Source of the DNA: Betaproteobacteria bacterium RIFCSPLOWO2_12_FULL_62_58
Lineage (GTDB): Bacteria > Pseudomonadota > Gammaproteobacteria > Burkholderiales > SG8-41
Length of the DNA: 64,000 bases
Reading direction: 5' to 3'
NCBI GenBank assembly: GCA_001772005.1
Contig: MERI01000002.1
Span: 1-64,000, forward strand
A program made the translations under genes and the position numbers. Under the pieces are notes generated by a model. The model had not been told where the DNA came from. It did no database searches and saw only the letters and a program-made list of their open reading frames with translations. Shown piece by piece: positions 54,767 to 63,674 of this stretch; the stretch's first letter is position 1; each line of letters starts with the position of its first letter.

Positions 54767-55270
54767 ATGAAAATCACGGGCAAAATCTGGAAGTTTCCCC
54801 AGGACGACATCAATACGGGTCTCATCCGCAAGCAGATGTACAACCACCTGCCGTTCGAGGAACAGGGCAAGCACTGCATGGAGAGCCTGGATCCCGATTT
54901 CGCCGCCAGGGCCAGGCCGGGGGACATCATCGTCGCAGGCCGGAACTTCGGCTGCGGCTCATCGACTCCGGCACACCAGTCCATCCTCGCGCTGGGCATT
55001 CCCGCCGTCATCGCCGAGTCCTACGGAAAGCTTTTCCTCAGCAATTGCGCGAGCGGCGGCTTGTGGCCCATTTCCTGTTCCGGGATTGTCGGGCTCGCCG
55101 ACACCGGAGACCCCATCGAAATCGATACCGGCGGCTGGCAGGTGCGCAATCTCGTAACCGGGAAAACACTCCAGTGTGCTCCGCTTCCCGGTTTTTACCG
55201 CGAAATGATCGAGCTGGGCGGCGAAAAGGCCTATCTGAAAGCGAGGCTGGCGCGCGGTGCCGGCGGCTGA
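54767..55270 (+). CDS. Aconitase-family dehydratase, small subunit (LeuD-like)
   Basis: The 167-aa protein shows the swivel domain: ITGKIWKFPQDDINTGLIRKQMYNHLPFEEQGKHCMES, then the active-site loop IIVAGRNFGCGSSTPAHQSILALGIPAVIAESYGKLFLSNCASGGL. The loop has STPAH where classical LeuD has SREHA, which in known families goes with a different substrate. The start has GGAGACCGC upstream. It must pair with the large subunit located upstream on the same strand. Cytosolic. Confidence 0.92.
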   Translation: MKITGKIWKFPQDDINTGLIRKQMYNHLPFEEQGKHCMESLDPDFAARARPGDIIVAGRNFGCGSSTPAHQSILALGIPAVIAESYGKLFLSNCASGGLWPISCSGIVGLADTGDPIEIDTGGWQVRNLVTGKTLQCAPLPGFYREMIELGGEKAYLKARLARGAGG

Positions 55271-55442
55271 ACTGATTTTTCCCGGCGATCGACGGTAGGA
55301 AAAGACGGCGCGATCCTTGCGCCCAAGAGTTTAGGGAACGGTTTTGTCCGGAATTCGCGATATTGACTGCGCCGTGCGCCTAGCATCGATCTCGTTTTGA
55401 CCGCAACGCATCACGCGTCCATTATTGAGATAGGTTCCACGC

Positions 55443-57068
55443 ATGTTGCGATTGACTGAAATCAAGCTTCCGCTTGAACACACGGAACACGAGATCGAGG
55501 CCGCCATTCTCAAGCGGCTGGGCATAGCGGCGAAGGAACTGGTCGGCTATTCGATTTTCCGCCGCAGTTACGATGCCCGCAAGCGCTCCGCCATCTCCTT
55601 CATCTACATGCTGGACGTTGAGGTAAAAGACGAGGCGGCGCTGCGCGAACGTCGGCACGGCGACCGGCATGTTGCGCCGGCGCCCGACACCCGCTACCGT
55701 TTCGTCGCGCAGGCGCCCGTCGCGCCCGCCTCCAGACCGGTGGTGATCGGTACCGGTCCCTGCGGCCTCTTTGCCGGCCTGATACTGGCGCAGATGGGTT
55801 TTCGTCCCATCATTCTCGAACGCGGCAAAGCCGTGCGCGAGCGGACCAGGGACACCTTCGGCCTGTGGCGGAAAGGACAGCTCAATCCGGAATCCAACGT
55901 CCAGTTTGGCGAAGGCGGCGCCGGCACTTTTTCCGACGGCAAGCTCCACACCCGGATCAAGGATCCGCATCACTACGGGCGCAAGGTGCTCACGGAATTC
56001 GTCAACGCCGGCGCGCCGCCCGAAATCCTCTACTCGAGCAAGCCGCACGTCGGCACGTTCAGGCTGGTGGCCATGGTGGAAAACATGCGCGTAGCCATAC
56101 AGGCGCTCGGCGGAGAAATCCGTTTTCAGTGCCGGGTTACCGACATCGACATCGACGGCGGGCAAGTGCGGGGCGTGGTGCTCGACAGCGGCGAAACCAT
56201 TGCCACCGCGCATGCCGTGCTGGCAGTCGGCCATAGTGCGCGCGATACCTTTCAGATGCTCTACGACCGAGGCGTCGATATCGAGGCCAAACCCTTTTCC
56301 ATCGGCTTGCGCATCGAGCATCCGCAATCCCTGATCGACCGCGCGCGCTTCGGCGAAAAGGCCGGCCACCCGCTGCTCGGCGCCGCCGATTACAAACTGG
56401 TTCATCACTGTCGCAATGGCCGCTCGGTCTACAGTTTCTGCATGTGCCCCGGCGGTACCGTGGTCGCAGCCGCCTCCGAACCGGGGGGCGTCGTCACCAA
56501 TGGCATGAGCCAGTATTCACGCAGTGAGCGCAACGCCAACGCCGGCATCGTCGTCGGCATCACGCCGGCCGATTATCCGGGGCACCCGCTCGCCGGCATT
56601 GCTTTTCAGCGCCACTGGGAAGAACGTGCGTTCGAGGCGGGCGGCAGCAACTATTGTGCGCCGGCGCAGCGTGTCGCGGATTTTCTCGCGGGGCGTCCTT
56701 CCGTCGCGCTGGGCTCGGTGGCGCCGTCGTATACTCCCGGTGTTCGCATGGCGGATCTGGGCACCTGCATCCCGGATTACGCCGCCGCGGCAATACGCGA
56801 GGCGTTGCCTGCTTTCGAAAGACAAATCAGCGGCTTCGCCATGGAGGACGCGGTGCTGACCGGCGTCGAGTCGCGCACGTCTTCCCCGATACGCATCAAG
56901 CGCGATCGGGCGTATCAGAGCGTGAATACCCGTGGGCTGTTTCCCGCGGGGGAAGGCGCCGGCTATGCAGGCGGCATTCTTTCCGCCGCGGTGGACGGAA
57001 TCGAGGTGGCGGAAGCCGTGGCCTTGAGCATGACGAATAAATGGAAAAAATCCGCGTCTCCAAGCTGA
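55443..57068 (+). CDS. FAD-dependent oxidoreductase (COG2509-type dehydrogenase)
   Basis: The 541-aa protein begins with a small N-terminal domain ([27 protein letters not shown]) and a Rossmann FAD motif [31 protein letters not shown] around residue 98. Further conserved stretches are [56 protein letters not shown] and [11 protein letters not shown] near the C-terminus, with [15 protein letters not shown] for FAD. This is the widespread COG2509 family of unknown substrate. Its stop overlaps the start of the pseudouridine synthase by 28 bp, so the two are co-translated. Confidence 0.93.
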   Translation: MLRLTEIKLPLEHTEHEIEAAILKRLGIAAKELVGYSIFRRSYDARKRSAISFIYMLDVEVKDEAALRERRHGDRHVAPAPDTRYRFVAQAPVAPASRPVVIGTGPCGLFAGLILAQMGFRPIILERGKAVRERTRDTFGLWRKGQLNPESNVQFGEGGAGTFSDGKLHTRIKDPHHYGRKVLTEFVNAGAPPEILYSSKPHVGTFRLVAMVENMRVAIQALGGEIRFQCRVTDIDIDGGQVRGVVLDSGETIATAHAVLAVGHSARDTFQMLYDRGVDIEAKPFSIGLRIEHPQSLIDRARFGEKAGHPLLGAADYKLVHHCRNGRSVYSFCMCPGGTVVAAASEPGGVVTNGMSQYSRSERNANAGIVVGITPADYPGHPLAGIAFQRHWEERAFEAGGSNYCAPAQRVADFLAGRPSVALGSVAPSYTPGVRMADLGTCIPDYAAAAIREALPAFERQISGFAMEDAVLTGVESRTSSPIRIKRDRAYQSVNTRGLFPAGEGAGYAGGILSAAVDGIEVAEAVALSMTNKWKKSASPS

Positions 57069-57772
57069 TGTCCGCGCAAGGCTTCTGCTCGCGCCGGGAA
57101 GCCGACAGCTATATCGAGCGCGGCTGGGTGCTGGTTGACGGCGAACCGGTTACCGAACTCGGCACGCGCATCTTTCCCACGCAACGCATCACGCTGGCGA
57201 AGGCTGCGCAGTCGCGCCAGAACGCAAGCGTCACGATCCTGCTCAACAAGCCGGTCGGCTACGTTTCGGGGCAGCCCGAGCGCAACTATCGTCCGGCCGT
57301 CACGCTCGTCAATGCCGAGTCGCGCTTCCGGAACGACCGTTCTTCACTGCGCTTCAGCCCCGCCCACCTCAGGGGGCTCGCCCCGGCCGGACGCCTCGAC
57401 ATCGACTCGCAAGGACTGCTGATCCTCACGCAGGATGGCCGCATCGCGAAGCAGTTGATCGGCGAGAATTCGGGAATCGAAAAGGAATACCTGGTGCGCG
57501 TGCAAAGCAGGCTGCCGGCAAGCGGATTGGCGCAACTGAATTTCGGCCTGAGCCTCGACGGCGTGGCCCTCAAGCGCGCCGAGGTGACCTGGCAAAACAA
57601 GGATCAGTTGCGTTTCATTTTGCGCGAGGGCAAGAAACGCCAGATCCGCCGCATGTGCGAGCTTGTCGGTCTGCAGGTGACCGGCCTCAAGCGCGTCCGT
57701 ATCGGCAAAGTGAAACTGGGCGACCTGCCCTCCGGCCAGTGGCGTTACCTCGGCAGTGACGAACGTTTTTAG
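57041..57772 (+). CDS. Pseudouridine synthase of the RluB/E/F group
   Basis: The 243-aa enzyme has an N-terminal S4 RNA-binding domain ([34 protein letters not shown]) and the catalytic domain with [12 protein letters not shown], the active-site Asp in [22 protein letters not shown], and the closing [30 protein letters not shown]. The order and the length fit RluF (23S rRNA U2604) more than RsuA or RluB; the site cannot be fixed without alignment. It begins inside the end of the preceding FAD gene. It is one of the few housekeeping genes in the window. Confidence 0.93.
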   Translation: MEKIRVSKLMSAQGFCSRREADSYIERGWVLVDGEPVTELGTRIFPTQRITLAKAAQSRQNASVTILLNKPVGYVSGQPERNYRPAVTLVNAESRFRNDRSSLRFSPAHLRGLAPAGRLDIDSQGLLILTQDGRIAKQLIGENSGIEKEYLVRVQSRLPASGLAQLNFGLSLDGVALKRAEVTWQNKDQLRFILREGKKRQIRRMCELVGLQVTGLKRVRIGKVKLGDLPSGQWRYLGSDERF

Positions 57773-57775
57773 CGG

Positions 57776-58768
57776 CTACTGCGGCGTGATGCCCGCCATC
57801 GTCGCGAGCTTCGCGACCGTGGCAATCTCCTTGACGACGAACTTGTCGAGTTCCGCGGGCGTCGTCGGCGCCGGCTCCGCCCCAAGGGCGCGCATTTGCT
57901 TCTGTATGTCAGGCAGACGGAGGACATTCGTGATCTCGCGATTCAGCTTGTTGACGATCGCCCGCGGTGTCTTGGCCGGCGCGAATATCGCCCCCCAGGA
58001 ATCAAAGCGGAAGCCGGGCAGCCCGGACTCGGCGATGGCGGGAACATCGGCAAGGACGCTGACGCGTTTCGCCGAGGAGACGCCGAGCGCGCGCAGTCTG
58101 CCCTCCCTCACCAGCGGTACCGAGCTTGCCAGCGGGGCCATGAAAAGCTGCACGCGATTCGCCATGATGTCGGTCGTCGCCTCGGGTATACCCCGGAAGG
58201 GCACATGCACGACGTTGATGCCGGCGGCGTACTGGAACATTACCCCCGCGAAGTGGGTGCCGCTGCCCGCGCCGGCCGAAGCCAGGTTGAGCTGCCCGGG
58301 CCTGGACTTGGCAAGCGCGATGAGCTCCTGCACCGTCTTCGGCGCGAGCGCGGGCGGCACCACCAGCAGGTAGGCGGCGTTGTATGCCATCGTGATGCCG
58401 GCGAAATCGCGGCGCGTATCGTACGGGAGCTTCCGCACGGACGGACCTATGGCGTGCGCCGCGGAGATCGAGAGCAGCGTGTGGCCGTCGGGGTTGGCCT
58501 CGGCGACGATCCTGGAGCCGATCATGCCGCCGGCGCCGGGGCGGTTGTCGACGACGATCTGCTGCCCCAGGGCCTCGCCCGCCTTCTGCCCGATCATGCG
58601 GGAGAAGATGTCCGGCTGGCCGCCGGGCGTGAACGGCACGACGATGCGGATCGGCCGGCTCGGAAAACCCGCCGCCGGGTCGGCCTTCTGGGCGAGCGCG
58701 GCGGAAGCACCGAGGACAAGACCGGCGGCTGCGGAGAAAAGCGCATTCATCATCGAGCGCGCGGCCAT
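57776..58768 (-). CDS. Bug-family (TctC-like) periplasmic substrate-binding protein
   Basis: The ATG preceded by GAGGAGGTAGCCCAGC gives 330 aa with a signal peptide (MMNALFSAAAGLVLGASAALAQ). Landmarks are FPSRPIRIVVPFTPGGQPDIFSRMIGQKA, QQIVVDNRPGAGGMIGSRIV, NPDGHTLLSISAAHAIG, HVPFRGIPEATTDIMAN and KLATMAGITPQ. In the loop usually VPYKG it has VPFRG, and in PGGxxD it has GQPD, so the ligand may differ. A family A MITE-like repeat starts 30 bp upstream. Convergent with the pseudouridine synthase gene, 3 bp apart. Confidence 0.94.
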   Translation of the reverse strand: MAARSMMNALFSAAAGLVLGASAALAQKADPAAGFPSRPIRIVVPFTPGGQPDIFSRMIGQKAGEALGQQIVVDNRPGAGGMIGSRIVAEANPDGHTLLSISAAHAIGPSVRKLPYDTRRDFAGITMAYNAAYLLVVPPALAPKTVQELIALAKSRPGQLNLASAGAGSGTHFAGVMFQYAAGINVVHVPFRGIPEATTDIMANRVQLFMAPLASSVPLVREGRLRALGVSSAKRVSVLADVPAIAESGLPGFRFDSWGAIFAPAKTPRAIVNKLNREITNVLRLPDIQKQMRALGAEPAPTTPAELDKFVVKEIATVAKLATMAGITPQ

Positions 58769-58797
58769 GCTGGGCTACCTCCTCTATTGTTGAAGGC

Positions 58798-59054
58798 CTA
58801 TTGATCCTTGCATAATCGACTAACAAATGAATGTCGTCCTCGCGAAGCCTGCCCTCGAATGCTTTAATCGGGGGGCGGGGACCCAAATAGTCTGTCGTTC
58901 CCGAGAAAGCGGGAACCCATACGGCGGCTCCACATGTTCAATGCGTAAATTGGATTCCCGATTCCTCGGGAATGACAACCTAACCGTTTCCACGGGATTG
59001 ACATCGACCTATTATGACTGTTAACTGTTAGCTAATTATGCAAAGCTCGATAGG
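58798..59054. repeat. MITE-like repeat, family A, full copy
   Basis: About 257 bp, very close to the copy at 45.4 kb, with ends CTATTGATCCTTGCATAATCGACTAACA and TTATGCAAAGCTCGATAGG. The middle GAGAAAGCGGGAACCCATACGGCGGCTCC is identical in both. Lies directly upstream of a Bug gene. Confidence 0.8.
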
Positions 59055-59090
59055 GCGCTGCCCGGGCGCTCATCGCTGCGCATGATGCCG

Positions 59091-59285
59091 CTAGCAGCCT
59101 GTCGGACTTAACAGTCCGTACAGGCTGCTAACAGCAAAACCGGCTGACAATTCAAAAAACCCAGCCGAAGCGGTCGAATTTGCGGAAAACCGCGGGTAAA
59201 TTCGCATGTCTGTTATCCTCTTCCGCAATTCTCCTAGCGGTTTTGCATTAGGAGTTTGTCGGGGCCAAGTCCGACAAACTCCTAG
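59091..59285. repeat. Composite REP/BIME-like element, copy 2
   Basis: The left hairpin is TAGCAGCCTGTCGG...CAGGCTGCTA and the right one TAGGAGTTTGTCGG...CCGACAAACTCCTA, with AGCAAAACCGGCTG and AGCGGTTTTGC just inside. This is the same layout as at 51.7 kb but inverted; the two interiors are unrelated. Confidence 0.75.
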
Positions 59286-59460
59286 CGCGAACGCCTCGTG
59301 TCATGCACCCGGAAATCGCCCACAGTATAGCTGGCGCCGGTCTTATTGCAGTCCTGTCCGAAGAGCCTTAGTATTCCCCGCGGAACAATACCGGCTGCCC
59401 GCCGCCGCGTCCGGCGGCCGCCAGGAAACTCGACGCGTCGTAAAATGCGATGTAGCGAGA

Positions 59461-60267
59461 AAGTTGATCGAGACGTCGCTATCCGTCATCAACAAGCCGG
59501 GCGGCAGTTACGGCGTCGCCTTGGCTTACCTCAGCCAGTTCTCGGGCGATGCGCACCGGGTAATGATCCAGACGTCGACGCCGTTGACCGCGTACGCCAC
59601 CGGGCAGATCAAGGCAAACTATTTCGAGTTCACGCCCATCGCCAATCTGATCAGCGAGCCGATTGCCTTCATCGTCCGGGCGGAGTCCCCCATCAAGACC
59701 GGGCGGGACCTTGCCGACCGGCTCAGGGCGGACCCGGCGTCCGTGAGCATCTCGCTCGCGGCAGCGAGGGGTAATGCGTATCACATCGCTTCCGCGCTCA
59801 TCGCCAGAGCTGTCAGCGCGGACATCAAGAAGCTGAAGATCGTCGTCTTCAACTCATCGGGTGAAGCGATGGCGGCGCTGCTCGGCGGGCATGTGGACGT
59901 GCTGTCGGTAACACCGGGAAATTTCCTGCCGATGCTGCAGGCGCAGAAAATCAGAATTCCGGCGGTTGCAGCCCGCGAGCGATTGGGCGGGCCGCTGGCT
60001 GTCGTGCCAACTTTCAGGGAACAGGGTCTCGACGTCGTGTTCGACGTGCCGCGCGGCTTCATCGGGCCGAAGGGACTCTCCGCCGACCAGGTGCGGTATT
60101 GGGACGGCGTGTTCCAGGGGCTCATCAAGACGGACGAGTGGCGGCAGGCGCTGGAGCGAAACCAGTGGGTGGAGGATTACCGGAACAGCGCCGACATGGG
60201 CAAGGACTTGAAGGCGCAATACGAGATACTGAAGGACGTGCTGACCGAGCTCGGGATGGTGAAGTGA
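59461..60267 (+). pseudogene. 5'-truncated TctC-like receptor gene
   Basis: The recognisable protein starts in mid-fold at LIETSLSVINKPGGSYGVALAYLSQFSGDAHRVMIQTSTPLTAYATGQIKANYFEFTPIANLISEP, in place of a signal peptide and the first loop. It then runs to the normal end ILKDVLTELGMVK. It belongs to the divergent TctC subgroup (NKPGGSYGVALAYLS), closer to the receptor at 14.8 kb than to the Bug set. The track ORF extends upstream through palindromic repeats and does not encode a signal peptide there. A TTG at 59464 is the only early start seen. Confidence 0.75.
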
Positions 60268-60366
60268 ACGGTGAGCGGTAAGCAGTAAGCGGTAAGCGGT
60301 GAGCGGTGAACAGAACTTAGCAAGCCCGGACAGCGCTGGGTTGCAACTGAAAGAAACTAGGCATAT

Positions 60367-60382
60367 CCTTTCATGTGAAAGG
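60367..60382. promoter_or_regulatory. Palindrome in the leader of the toxin-antitoxin operon
   Basis: CCTTTCATGTGAAAGG is a perfect 16-bp palindrome that overlaps the ribosome binding site (AAAGGAG) of the antitoxin gene. Autoregulation by the Xre-type antitoxin is typical for this system. Confidence 0.55.
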
Positions 60383-60390
60383 AGACCGCT

Positions 60391-60801
60391 ATGTCCACCC
60401 TATCCCCCACCCGCCATGCCCCGCGCCGTGCAGTCCCGGCTGCACCGCGCCCCGACGCGGGTGCGGTATTGACAAAGGCGCTCATACGGGCGGCGAGCCT
60501 GCTCGGCCTGTCCAATGCCGCTCTTGCCCGCGTGCTCGGCGTGAGCGAGGCCAGCGTTTCCAGGCTTGTCTCGGGCAGCCGCACCATCGACCCGGCAAGC
60601 AAGGAAGGAGAGCTCGCGCTGCTGCTGGTGCGGGTCTATCGCTCGCTCGAGTCTCTGGTCGGCACGGACGCGGCGCAGCGCAAGGTCTGGATGGAGGGCT
60701 ACAACCGCGCGCTCAACGGCCGCCCCGCGGAGTTGATCGCACGCGCCGACGGGCTGGTAGCGGTGGTCTCATACCTGGATGCAATGCGGGCGCCCGCGTG
60801 A
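60391..60801 (+). CDS. Xre/MbcA/ParS-type antitoxin
   Basis: The 136-aa protein has a helix-turn-helix (LSNAALARVLGVSEASVSRLVSGSRTI) and a C-terminal domain with LVRVYRSLESLVGTDAAQRKVWMEGYNRALNGRPAELI, typical of antitoxins that pair with RES-domain toxins (also known as the DUF2384 or MbcA/ParS/Xre group). The start has AAAGGAG six bases upstream, within a palindrome. Its stop overlaps the start of the toxin (GTGA). It should bind the toxin and repress the operon. Confidence 0.92.
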   Translation: MSTLSPTRHAPRRAVPAAPRPDAGAVLTKALIRAASLLGLSNAALARVLGVSEASVSRLVSGSRTIDPASKEGELALLLVRVYRSLESLVGTDAAQRKVWMEGYNRALNGRPAELIARADGLVAVVSYLDAMRAPA

Positions 60802-61511
60802 CGCGCGCGTGGAAGCCCGCTTGGTTCGAAGCAGGTGTGCGCATCCGCGGCGCGGCGCTCTGGCGCGGGGTGGAGGCGCAGCACGTGGTCGCGACCATGC
60901 GGCTTGCGGACAGCCTGGAAGAACAGCGTGTGCTCGAAGAGTTGCTCGAAGCGAGCAAACCGCCGCTGCCACCGGAGGCGCGAGGGCGGCACTACCTGAT
61001 CTTTACGCCGTTCCGCTATCGCTCACCGATTCCCTCGCGGTTTCGCCGCGCCTCCGACCCCGGCGTCTGGTACGGGGCGGGCGAACTCAAAACAGCCTGT
61101 GCCGAAGTGGCTTACCGGAAGTGGCGCTTTCTCATGGATAGTGACGCGCTCGCCGGGGAAGCGCTGCACACCGAGCACACTTTTTTCCAGGCGAAGGTAC
61201 GCGGACGCTGCGCCGACCTCACCGCTTCGCCCTGGAAAGCGGCCGCGCGCGTCTGGCGTAACAGAACCGACTATTCGCGTTGCCAGGATTTCGCCGACCA
61301 AGCGCGCAAGCGCGAACTGGCCTGGCTGCGGTACGCGTCCGAACGCGTGCCCGGTGGCGTCTGCGGCGCGGTGCTGCGGGCGGATGCGCTCTCGCTCGAG
61401 GATCCGTTCGAGCAGCAAACCTGGGCGTGCAAGACCACGCGCGCGGGGGCATATCTCCAGCACGCGGGACGCGGGGAGCGGTATGAATTTTCGGCGGCAG
61501 ATTGGTCATGA
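60798..61511 (+). CDS. RES-domain toxin
   Basis: I start at the GTG that overlaps the antitoxin stop (VTRAWKPAWFEAG), giving 237 aa; the track ORF runs far upstream in another gene's frame. RES-family features are the early RGAALWRGVEAQH, HYLIFTPFRYRSPIPSRFRRASDPGVWYGAGELKTACAEVAYRKWRFL and a conserved Glu and Ser farther on. Known RES toxins modify or degrade NAD+ and are kept inactive by the Xre partner encoded just upstream. The Arg in RFRRAS and the Tyr in WYGA match the expected NAD-binding set. Cytosolic. Confidence 0.9.
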   Translation: MTRAWKPAWFEAGVRIRGAALWRGVEAQHVVATMRLADSLEEQRVLEELLEASKPPLPPEARGRHYLIFTPFRYRSPIPSRFRRASDPGVWYGAGELKTACAEVAYRKWRFLMDSDALAGEALHTEHTFFQAKVRGRCADLTASPWKAAARVWRNRTDYSRCQDFADQARKRELAWLRYASERVPGGVCGAVLRADALSLEDPFEQQTWACKTTRAGAYLQHAGRGERYEFSAADWS

Positions 61512-61661
61512 AGCGCGGCCGGAATTCCCAGTTTTGCGTCGAACATTTGGTACTCGTTTTGCTCGAACGCGGTTCGGGTACGGATCGAACTGCCGCGCCA
61601 GGTCGCGCTACGTGCGCGGGCAAGAATGCTGAGTGACCACGATCTCGGCCAACACCATTTC

Positions 61662-61737
61662 ACAAACTCACGATCTCCCGATCTCCCGACTCACGGCCTC
61701 ACCACCTCCCGATCTCACGATCTCACGATCTCACGGC
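61662..61737. repeat. GATCTCACGA simple repeats
   Basis: CTCACGATCTCCCGATCTCCCGACTCACGG...GATCTCACGATCTCACGATCTCACGG lies directly upstream of the second selenoprotein gene. It is the same motif as at 29.6 kb. Confidence 0.7.
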
Positions 61738-61760
61738 TTTTTATAGTGGAGAATTGTCCG

Positions 61761-63500
61761 ATGTCGAACACCAACAATGACGGTTACTACGAAGTCTACT
61801 GGCCGCGGGCGCCGCGTCAGATGCGCGCGAAACCGCTCGCGCCGCGGCTTGCCACGCTCGAGGGCAAGACGGTGGCCCAGCTCTGGGACTATCTCTTCAA
61901 GGGTGACGAGGTGTTCGCGCTGCTGGAAGAGGGCTTGAAGGCGCGATTTCCAGGCGTCCGGTTCGTAAGTTGGCGCGAGTTCGGCAGCACGCACGGCGGC
62001 GAGGAAAGGGCGGCGCTCGCGGCGCTGCCGCAGCGCTTCAAGGAATTCGGAGTGGACGCGGTCATCTCCGGGATGGCCTGTTGAGGAAGCTGCACGCCTG
62101 CCGTGTTGCGGGCGAGTGCGGTGTGTGAAGCGGCGGGCTACCCGACCTCCTCGCTGGTATGCGAAGGCTTCATGCGCCAGGCCGCGACGACTTCGGTCGG
62201 GCTCGGCATGCCGAACATCGCGCTGGCTCTCGTTCCGGGTCACGTCGGCACGCAGAGCAAAGAGGAGCTGAGACGCAACATTCTGGAAGTGACTACCGCG
62301 CGGGTGATCGAAAATCTGACGGTCGCGCCCGCGGCCAAGGCTGACCAGTCGGAGCCCGCCGCGCGCGACATCGTTTTCAAAGGCGGCTTCAAGGCGGTCA
62401 ACCGCTTCTTTTACGAGAACGAGTTCTCCGACGGGCTGCCGGTCGTCCCGCCCACGCGCGACGATGTCGAATCGTTCCTGCGCTTCACCCACCGCGGCCC
62501 GGATGAGGTCCTGGGGATCGTTCTGCCCGACAACCGCGCGGCCACCATTTGGAGCATTGCAGTGAACGGCGTGATGGCCGGCTGCCGCCCCGAGTACATG
62601 CCGATTCTCGTCGCGTTGATCGAGGCCATGTGCGACCCGGAGTACGGGGTAGAGCATAGCGGCAACACGCCGGGCGGCGACACGCTCGTCATTCTCAACG
62701 GCCCGATCATCAGGGAGCTTGGATTCAATTACACGCAGGGGGCGCTCCGCGACGGATTCATGCCGAACACGTCCATCGGCCGCTTCTGGCGGCTTTACCT
62801 GAGAAATGTGGCGGGTTTTCTGCCGCACCAGAACGACAAGGCCACGTATGGAAACACCTGGCGGGTGGTGCTCGCGGAGAACGAGGACGTTCTGAAGAAG
62901 ATCGGCTGGGAGCCCAACAGCGTCGAGATGGGCTTCGCCGCCGGAGACAACACGGTGACGATCGCGCGCTATACCGGCGGCGGCTCGCTCTCGTCGGTGT
63001 CGGGCAGCACGCCCGAGCAGATGCTGCCTTATCTCGCCGATACGGTGCAGAAGTTCAACAATTGGCAAATCACGTTCACGACGAGCCACGGCAATGGCAT
63101 GCTGCGCCCGCTGCTCGTGATCAGTCCTATCATCGCCGAGACCATCGCGAAGGCCGGCTGGTCGAAGCCGGACGTGAAGCGTTACCTGTTCGAGCATGCG
63201 CGGCGGCCGGCGTGGGAATTCGAGCGCCAGTTGCGCGACTGGAATATCCGGGGCGTCTGGAACCTGGAGGAGGACGTGCGGATGGGACGCATCCCCAAAG
63301 TGTTCTACGAGTCCGACGACCCAAACCGCATGGTGCCGATTGTGTGGGAGGCGGAGGATTTCATGATCGCGGTAAGCGGAGATCCCCTGCGCAACAACGC
63401 GTACGTGTTTGCCCACAACGGGTTCCTAGGGTACCCGGTCGGGAGAAAAATCCAGCTTCCGAAGGAGTGGACGCGTCTGCTGGCAGATCAACAGGGATAG
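61761..63500 (+). CDS. UGSC-type selenoprotein, fused two-domain form (Sec at codon 108, TGA)
   Basis: The track shows two ORFs, but they are in one frame, separated only by a TGA. Read as selenocysteine it gives 579 aa: MSNTNNDGYYEVYWP to GVDAVISGMAC, then U-GSC-TPAVLRASAVCEAAGYP. The U-G-S-C motif matches the database family that I recall as 'UGSC family (seleno)protein'. Residues 20-200 correspond to the selenoprotein at 6.0-6.6 kb, and residues 215 onward to its partner at 4.9 kb (SDGLPVVPPT, GVMAGCRPEYMPILVA), so this is a natural fusion of both. A Cys next to Sec (MACU) and the downstream Cys suggest redox chemistry. A SECIS-like hairpin follows the TGA. The ATG has GGAG upstream. Function unknown. 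Confidence 0.88.
62085..62114 (+). promoter_or_regulatory. Bacterial SECIS-like hairpin after UGA
   Basis: Ten nucleotides after the UGA, CGCCUGC pairs with GCGGGCG (one U-G) around the loop CGUGUU. The loop begins at nt 18 and has G at its second base. The geometry is nearly the same as that of the hairpin in the split gene, although the sequences differ. Confidence 0.75.
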
Positions 63501-63674
63501 GCGTTCCGGTTCTGCGCGAATGCGATCTCTCTGATGTCGTCGTGCACGGCGGCGCGCACAGGACAATGCCGCACGGTTGCCGGACGGGGGGTGCGTGCCG
63601 TTACTTTCCTGACGTGGTGCCGAAGCCAGCGCACGTTCCTTGCAAATTGAAAGGCTTACTTTTAAAATACGAGG

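Noticed and set aside
60375-60797. N-terminal extension of the RES toxin ORF
   Set aside because: It runs in a different frame through the antitoxin gene; the GTG overlapping the antitoxin stop is the natural start.
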